A model generated the notes under the pieces. The model was given only the letters and a program-made list of their open reading frames with translations, ran no database searches and was not told the origin of the DNA. From Prevotella sp. (GTDB taxonomy: Bacteria; Bacteroidota; Bacteroidia; Bacteroidales; Bacteroidaceae), in contig JAEENF010000074.1 in NCBI GenBank assembly GCA_016283605.1, positions 1 to 9,712 of the forward strand: a stretch of DNA of 9,712 nucleotides. The letters are read 5' to 3'. The position numbers and the translations under genes are program-made. Positions within the stretch are counted from its first letter, which is position 1. Every line of letters starts with the position of its first letter. Of this stretch, positions 5,322 through 9,712 are shown piece after piece.

Positions 5322-6632
5322 ATGAAATTATTGTTGTTAGGAAGTGGCGGACGTGAGCACGCCCTGGCTTGGAAAATTGCTCAGAGCAGCAAGTGTGAGA
5401 AACTCTATATCGCCCCAGGCAATGCTGGCACCAGCAACTGTGGCGAGAATGTGGCCATGAAGGCCGATGACTTCGAAGCCATCAAGGCATTCGTGGTCGA
5501 GAAGGGTGTCAATATGGTCGTAGTAGGTCCTGAGGATCCTCTGGTAAAGGGCATCTACGATGAGTTGAAGGCTGATGCCCGCACGAAGGATATCCCTGTG
5601 ATTGGTCCCTCGAAGGCAGGAGCCGTTCTCGAAGGCTCGAAAGACTTCGCCAAGGGTTTTATGCAGCGCCACAACATCCCCACAGCCCAATACCAGACCT
5701 TCGATGGCGAACATCTGGAGGAGGGTCTGAAGTTCCTTGAAACCCTCGAAGCCCCCTACGTTCTCAAGGCCGATGGCCTTTGTGCGGGTAAGGGTGTTCT
5801 CATCCTCCCCACCCTCGAGGAGGCCAAGAAGGAGTTGAAGGAGATGCTGAGCGGTATGTTCGGTAATGCCTCCAGTCGTGTGGTCATCGAGGAGTTTATG
5901 AGTGGCATCGAGTGTTCGGTCTTCGTCCTGACTGACGGCCAGCACTATAAGATCCTCCCTGAGGCCAAGGACTACAAACGCATCGGTGAGCACGACACCG
6001 GTCTGAATACCGGTGGTATGGGTTCTGTGACGCCTGTGCCCTTTGCCACGAAGGAATGGATGCAGAAGGTGGAGGACCGTATCATCCGTCCTACGGTAGA
6101 GGGTCTCGCCGCTGAAGGCATTGACTATAAAGGTTTTATATTTTTCGGTCTCATCAACCGTACCAATACACCAAATAGGGAGCCAGAGCCCTACGTCATT
6201 GAATACAACTGTCGTATGGGTGACCCCGAGACCGAAAGTGTGATGCTCCGTCTGAAGAGCGACATCGTAGACCTCTTCGAGGGTGTGGCTGAAGGTAATC
6301 TTGACCAACGTCCCATCGAGTTTGATCCGCGTGCTGCTGTCTGTGTGATGCTGGTCTCTGGCGGTTATCCCCAGGCCTACAAGAAGGGCTATCCTATCAC
6401 AGGCCTGCCAATTGTCAATTCTCAATTGTCAATTGTCAATTCTGACACCATCGTGTTCCACAGTGGTACAGCCCTGAAGGATGGTGAGGTCGTCACTGCC
6501 GGTGGTCGTGTCATCGCTGTGAGCAGCTATGGCAAGGACAAGGCCGAGGCCCTCCAAAAATCTTTCGAGGAGGCTCAGAAGATTCAATTCACCGACAAAT
6601 ATTTCCGTCGTGACATAGGCGCAGATCTCTAA
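5322..6632 (+). CDS. purD: Phosphoribosylamine-glycine ligase (GAR synthetase)
   Basis: Second step of de novo purine synthesis: ATP-dependent joining of glycine to 5-phosphoribosylamine, in the cytoplasm. The 436-aa protein shows the N-domain GSGGREHAL (7-15) and GPEDPL (69-74), the ATP-grasp segments KADGLCAGKGV (149-159) and GEHDTGLNTGGMG (222-234), and the metal-binding EYNCRMGDPETE (294-305), followed by the C-domain VFHSGTALKDGEVVTAGGRVIAVS segment. It is slightly longer than the usual 420-430 aa. Two stretches look extra relative to family members as I remember them: about six residues within NRTNTPNREPEP before the metal motif, and residues 363-374 (PIVNSQLSIVNS), encoded by a CAATTsT heptad array. 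The active-site motifs are intact, so the enzyme should be functional. Its stop abuts the next gene's ATG (TAAATG), so it probably leads a three-gene operon. Confidence 0.97.
   Translation: MKLLLLGSGGREHALAWKIAQSSKCEKLYIAPGNAGTSNCGENVAMKADDFEAIKAFVVEKGVNMVVVGPEDPLVKGIYDELKADARTKDIPVIGPSKAGAVLEGSKDFAKGFMQRHNIPTAQYQTFDGEHLEEGLKFLETLEAPYVLKADGLCAGKGVLILPTLEEAKKELKEMLSGMFGNASSRVVIEEFMSGIECSVFVLTDGQHYKILPEAKDYKRIGEHDTGLNTGGMGSVTPVPFATKEWMQKVEDRIIRPTVEGLAAEGIDYKGFIFFGLINRTNTPNREPEPYVIEYNCRMGDPETESVMLRLKSDIVDLFEGVAEGNLDQRPIEFDPRAAVCVMLVSGGYPQAYKKGYPITGLPIVNSQLSIVNSDTIVFHSGTALKDGEVVTAGGRVIAVSSYGKDKAEALQKSFEEAQKIQFTDKYFRRDIGADL
6409..6443 (+). repeat. CAATTsT heptad array within purD
   Basis: Five consecutive 7-base units, CAATTGT, CAATTCT, CAATTGT, CAATTGT and CAATTCT, fill 6409-6443 without interruption; only the sixth base varies (G or C). 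The array encodes PIVNSQLSIVNS, an internally repetitive segment (IVNS twice) just before the conserved IVFHSGTA of the C-terminal domain. Confidence 0.9.
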
Positions 6633-7580
6633 ATGGCGGTCAAAAGGATTCAGAACAGGGTCGCTGAGAGTCGTTTGATCTTGCCGGTAACGGCGCTCTT
6701 AGGTGGCGTGCTGTGGTTGTTGTGCGGACTGATCCAACATGGATGGTGGATCCAGTTCGTATGTTATGGGTTATCCACCTTCATCATGATGGAGCTCAAC
6801 CGCAGCCATGCCCTGATCCGTATCTACAGTCGGTCGGTGGCCGTGTCATTTATTGTCCTGACCGGTGTCACCTGTTACCTGTTTCCCTCCTTAGAGGCCG
6901 GCATCACGATGTTATGTCTGACGGCCAGTCTGTTGACGCTCTACAAGACGTTCCAGGACAAAGCGGCGGTAGGCTGGGCCTTTTACACCTTCCTGCTCCT
7001 CGGACTGATCACCCTGATGAAGGTCCATGCCTTCTGGCTGGTACCGGTCTACTGGCTGGTCATGGCGTTCTGTCTCGGTTCTCTGGGGTGGCGGACATTC
7101 CTGGGGTCTCTCCTCGGACTGATACTGCCTTACTTCTATCTGGCAGCCATCGTCTTTTACCGTTTTAAAGGCGATTTCAAGCCCTTTACAGACCATTTCC
7201 TGCCCCTCACCGACTTTCAGTTCCCCTATCATTATACGCAGATTCCGCTCCAGCATATCCTGACGTATGCGTTTCTGTTGATACTCTCCCTGACGGGTAT
7301 CATCCATTTCCTGCGCACAAGCTATAACGACCGTTTACGCATCCGACTGTTCTATTACAGTTTTATGCTCATCGTCCTGACGATGTTCGTCCTTATCGCC
7401 TTACAGCCTCAGCATTTTGAACTGTTCGTGCAGATGGCCATCATCATGACGAGTCCGCTGATAGCGCATTTCATCGCCCTGACACATACCCGCATCACCA
7501 ACATCGCCTTCCTGGTCATCGTCATTACGGCCGTGGCACTGATTGGTTTTCACGTATGGATTTCATCATTCACTTCCTGA
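6633..7580 (+). CDS. Polytopic inner-membrane protein, family not recognised
   Basis: A 315-aa, very hydrophobic protein with roughly ten predicted membrane helices, for example at about residues 15-33, 37-53, 66-84, 89-105, 112-128, 131-150, 155-175 and 207-226, and three more towards the C-terminus. A short basic N-terminus (MAVKRIQNR) suggests it begins in the cytoplasm. I see no signal peptide, catalytic motif or nucleotide-binding motif. A polar loop around residues 177-205 (RFKGDFKPFTDHFLPLTDF) is the longest soluble stretch. The ATG directly follows the purD TAA with no SD, implying translational coupling, and the gene overlaps the next by 25 bp. It may belong to an uncharacterised Bacteroidota membrane family (a DUF6427-like family is one guess). 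No function is assigned. Confidence 0.85.
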   Translation: MAVKRIQNRVAESRLILPVTALLGGVLWLLCGLIQHGWWIQFVCYGLSTFIMMELNRSHALIRIYSRSVAVSFIVLTGVTCYLFPSLEAGITMLCLTASLLTLYKTFQDKAAVGWAFYTFLLLGLITLMKVHAFWLVPVYWLVMAFCLGSLGWRTFLGSLLGLILPYFYLAAIVFYRFKGDFKPFTDHFLPLTDFQFPYHYTQIPLQHILTYAFLLILSLTGIIHFLRTSYNDRLRIRLFYYSFMLIVLTMFVLIALQPQHFELFVQMAIIMTSPLIAHFIALTHTRITNIAFLVIVITAVALIGFHVWISSFTS

Positions 7581-8008
7581 CCCAGTACGGCTATTGGGGT
7601 ATGTTACTGGCCGCCTTCCTGGCAGGCAGTTTCTTTCCGTTCTCCAGTGAGGCGGTGATGGTGGGACTGATGGCCACAGGCCTGGACCCCTGGCTGCTGA
7701 TGGTCTATGGCACCATCGGCAACGTGTTGGGCAGTGTGGTCAACTACGGTGTGGGGCGTCTCGGTAAGATGGAATGGATCGAGAAGTACCTGCATGTCAA
7801 GAAAGAGGGCCTCGACAAAGCGCAACGCTTCATGGCCGGCCGAGGGGCGTGGATGGGATTCTTTGCTTTCCTGCCGGTTCTGGGCAGTGCCATCACCATC
7901 GCCTTAGGTCTGATGCGCGCCAATATCGTCATCACGTTCATCGCCATCACCCTGGGCAAGATTTTCCGTTACATCATCCTCATCTATGGCGCCGGACTGT
8001 TTATGTAA
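7556..8008 (+). CDS. YqaA/DedA-like VTT-domain membrane protein
   Basis: A 150-aa inner-membrane protein that fits the compact YqaA branch of the DedA/VTT (SNARE-associated) superfamily; E. coli YqaA has about the same length. Visible features are the N-terminal re-entrant-like segment with FFPFSSEAVMVGL (26-38), the Gly-rich helix GNVLGSVVNYGVGRLG (55-70), an amphipathic loop with WIEKYL and RFMAGRGAW, the FLPVLGSAITIALGLMR segment (105-121), and a final helix. DedA relatives act in membrane homeostasis, some as undecaprenyl-phosphate or phospholipid translocases; whether this branch does so is not established here. The ATG at 7556 lies inside the end of the upstream membrane-protein gene, overlapping it by 25 bp in another frame, so the two are probably coexpressed. 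Confidence 0.85.
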   Translation: MDFIIHFLTQYGYWGMLLAAFLAGSFFPFSSEAVMVGLMATGLDPWLLMVYGTIGNVLGSVVNYGVGRLGKMEWIEKYLHVKKEGLDKAQRFMAGRGAWMGFFAFLPVLGSAITIALGLMRANIVITFIAITLGKIFRYIILIYGAGLFM

Positions 8009-8037
8009 GTTAATTTCTGTCCAGCGGTAGCAAATTC

Positions 8038-8064
8038 TTCACTATTCACTTTTCACTCTTCACT
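8038..8064 (+). repeat. TTCACTn heptad array upstream of the DUF2723 gene
   Basis: Four exact TTCACT units at 8038, 8045, 8052 and 8059, period 7, with variable seventh bases A, T and C. It is the same family as the array in the peptidase signal peptide. It ends 8 bases before the promoter -7 element, so the expected -33 position (about 8050-8053, TTTT) lies inside the array. Confidence 0.9.
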
Positions 8065-8072
8065 TTTTTTTG

Positions 8073-8080
8073 TACCTTTG
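8073..8080 (+). promoter_or_regulatory. -7 promoter element for the DUF2723 gene
   Basis: TACCTTTG matches the Bacteroidota TAnnTTTG consensus and is identical to the -7 element of the methyltransferase promoter at 1457-1464. Transcription would start near 8086, giving a leader of about 34 nt. A clear -33 TTTG is absent; TTTT within the heptad array takes that position. Confidence 0.65.
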
Positions 8081-8093
8081 TGCCCAAATTGAA

Positions 8094-8107
8094 TTTTAAC
8101 GTTAAAA
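8094..8107 (+). promoter_or_regulatory. 14-bp palindrome in the DUF2723 leader
   Basis: TTTTAACGTTAAAA is a perfect palindrome between the predicted transcription start and the ATG at 8120. It could be an operator or simply part of an AT-rich leader that aids ribosome loading; no SD is seen nearby. Confidence 0.35.
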
Positions 8108-8119
8108 ATATTCTCTTAG

Positions 8120-9712
8120 ATGAAACAATTTAGATTGGTGGACAATGTCCTGGGCTGGCTGGCGTTTTTCATTGCCGCCTTTGTCTATTGCTCCACAATT
8201 GAACCGACAGCTTCGTTCTGGGACTGTCCGGAATTTATTACGACAGGTTACAAACTGGAAATCGGACACCCCCCTGGGGCACCGTTCTTCATGCTGACGG
8301 CGAATCTGTTCTCACAGTTCACCAGTGACCCCACACAGGTAGCGAAGATGGTCAACATGATGAGTGCCCTGCTCTCAGCCACGTGTATACTCTTCCTCTT
8401 CTGGAGTATCACACACCTGGTCAGACGACTCCTCATCGACAAATGGGAGGACATGACCTTGGCGAAGCTCATCACCATCGAGGCCTCAGGACTCGTAGGT
8501 GCCCTCATCTATACCTTCAGCGATACCTTCTGGTTCTCAGCGGTCGAGGGTGAGGTATATGCTTATTCCTCGGCTTTCACCGCCGTGGTATTCTGGCTCA
8601 TCCTGAAATGGGATGACCATGCCGATGAACCTCATAGCGACCGTTGGCTGGTGCTGATCATGTACATGACCGGTCTGTCTATCGGTGTTCACCTGCTGAA
8701 CCTGCTCTGTGTGCCGGCTATCGTCCTGGTATATTACTACCGCCGGTTCCCCGATGCCAACCTCAAAGGCTCACTCATCGCCTTGGCGGTATCGGTCGTG
8801 ATCCTGGCAGCTGTGCTCTATGGCGTCGTACCAGGTATCATCACCGTAGGCGGCTGGTTCGAGCTGTTCTTTGTCAACACCCTTGGCATGCCGTTCAACA
8901 CGGGTGAGATCATCTATATCATCCTCTTGGTGGCCTGTGTCATCTGGGCGGTCTACGAGACCCAGACCCAGCGTCACAGCATCACCGTACAGAACATCGC
9001 CTTCCTGCTCTCAGTGGGTATGTTGGGCATCCCGTTCTATGGTTGGGGCTGGTCGGCCTTCATCATTGGCCTCGTGGTCCTGGCCATCCTGTGGTTCGTC
9101 CTGAACTTCAAGAAGGAGAAGGAGCTGCTGATCACGGCCCGTATCAAGAACACGGCCCTGCTCTGTATGCTGATGCTGATGATCGGTTACTCGACATACG
9201 CTCTGATTGTCATCCGTTCTTCTGCCAATCCTCCGATGGACCAGAACTCGCCAGAGGATATCTTTACCTTGGGCGACTACCTCGGACGTGACCAGTATGG
9301 TAACCGTCCCCTTTTCTATGGTCAGGCGTACACCTCTCAGGTGGCCCTGGAGGTGGAGGGTGGCTACTGCAAACCGGTGATGACAAAGGGAAAACCGGTC
9401 TACCAGCGTAAGGAGAAGGCCTCTGCCGATGAGAAAGACTCCTACTTCGTAGTCCGTACGAAGGATGAATACAAATACGCCCAGAACATGCTCTTCCCAC
9501 GTATGTATGATGCCGCTCATGCGGCTGCCTATGAGTCGTGGATGGGTGGTGTCGACGGCAGTGAGGTGCCTTACGACCGTTGTGGTGAACCTATGACCGT
9601 CAAAGTGCCTTCACAGTTTGAAAATATCCGGTTCTTCCTCTCCTACCAGTGTAACTTCATGTACTGGCGTTACTTCATGTGGAACTTCGCCGGTCGTCAG
9701 AACGACATCCAG
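8120..9712 (+). CDS. DUF2723 (GT117) membrane glycosyltransferase, 3' truncated by window end
   Basis: The first 531 codons of a larger protein; family members in Bacteroidales are typically around 1,000 residues or more. The N-terminus carries a membrane helix (about 10-28), then the conserved first-loop segment with Asp35 and Glu38 (FWDCPEF) and GHPPGAP (49-55), as in GT-C enzymes that use acidic residues in the first outer loop. About ten further helices follow to near residue 370, then a soluble region with motifs I associate with this family, such as NSPEDIFTLGDYLGRDQYG and YWRYFMWNFAGRQND. GT-C enzymes transfer sugars from polyprenyl-phosphate donors outside the inner membrane; a role in protein O-glycosylation is a reasonable inference for Bacteroidota. 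It has its own promoter after a 111 bp gap, so it is probably not strictly part of the purD operon. The ATG at 8120 is preceded by an AT-rich leader. Confidence 0.88.
   Translation, partial: MKQFRLVDNVLGWLAFFIAAFVYCSTIEPTASFWDCPEFITTGYKLEIGHPPGAPFFMLTANLFSQFTSDPTQVAKMVNMMSALLSATCILFLFWSITHLVRRLLIDKWEDMTLAKLITIEASGLVGALIYTFSDTFWFSAVEGEVYAYSSAFTAVVFWLILKWDDHADEPHSDRWLVLIMYMTGLSIGVHLLNLLCVPAIVLVYYYRRFPDANLKGSLIALAVSVVILAAVLYGVVPGIITVGGWFELFFVNTLGMPFNTGEIIYIILLVACVIWAVYETQTQRHSITVQNIAFLLSVGMLGIPFYGWGWSAFIIGLVVLAILWFVLNFKKEKELLITARIKNTALLCMLMLMIGYSTYALIVIRSSANPPMDQNSPEDIFTLGDYLGRDQYGNRPLFYGQAYTSQVALEVEGGYCKPVMTKGKPVYQRKEKASADEKDSYFVVRTKDEYKYAQNMLFPRMYDAAHAAAYESWMGGVDGSEVPYDRCGEPMTVKVPSQFENIRFFLSYQCNFMYWRYFMWNFAGRQNDIQ

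Noticed and set aside
5337..6425. 362-aa minus-strand ORF opposite purD
   Set aside because: Antisense to a fully conserved PurD reading frame; no initiation signals and no recognisable domain.

Overview
The window reads as an ordinary chromosomal segment of a Bacteroidota bacterium, most likely Prevotella or a close relative within Bacteroidales. The reasons are Bacteroidales-type promoters (TAnnTTTG near -7, for example at 1457-1464 and 8073-8080), mostly SD-poor starts, a secreted S9B dipeptidyl peptidase, a GT117/DUF2723 membrane glycosyltransferase, and an NIGHEIRT-type histidine kinase H-box. The genus is an inference; the phylum is fairly secure.

Layout. A membrane-anchored PAS-type sensor histidine kinase lies on the minus strand (117-1355); a possible next minus-strand gene begins at base 45 and leaves the window on the left. 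A 130 bp divergent promoter region (1356-1485) separates it from a plus-strand series. First come a THUMP-domain 23S rRNA-type guanine methyltransferase with a charged, Arg/Gly-rich tail (1486-2973) and, overlapping it by 17 bp, a secreted dipeptidyl peptidase IV-like serine protease (2957-5167). A structured intergenic repeat region (5168-5321) follows. Then come purD (5322-6632), an unrecognised polytopic membrane protein whose ATG directly abuts the purD stop (6633-7580), and a YqaA/DedA-like VTT-domain protein overlapping that by 25 bp (7556-8008). After a 111 bp gap with its own promoter, a DUF2723/GT117 protein (8120 onward) runs off the right edge. No stretch above 300 bp lacks a gene.

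Functionally the genes look like housekeeping and envelope functions grouped in two tight transcription units (methyltransferase-peptidase; purD-membrane protein-VTT protein), not a single dedicated pathway. I see no mobile element with a transposase, no CRISPR array, no phage genes, no RNA gene, and no recognisable defence or biosynthetic system.

The unexpected signal is in the small repeats. Four arrays of degenerate short tandem units with fixed periods occur in about 5 kb: TTCACTn (period 7) at 2986-3019 and 8038-8064, CAATTsT (period 7) at 6409-6443, and GACAACnnn/GTTGTCnnn (period 9, inverted around two hairpins) at 5173-5298. Two of the four lie inside genes: one supplies the hydrophobic core of the peptidase signal peptide, and one encodes a 12-residue segment of PurD that looks like an insertion. 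A third surrounds the expected -33 position of the DUF2723 promoter. These repeats are the part most worth following up.
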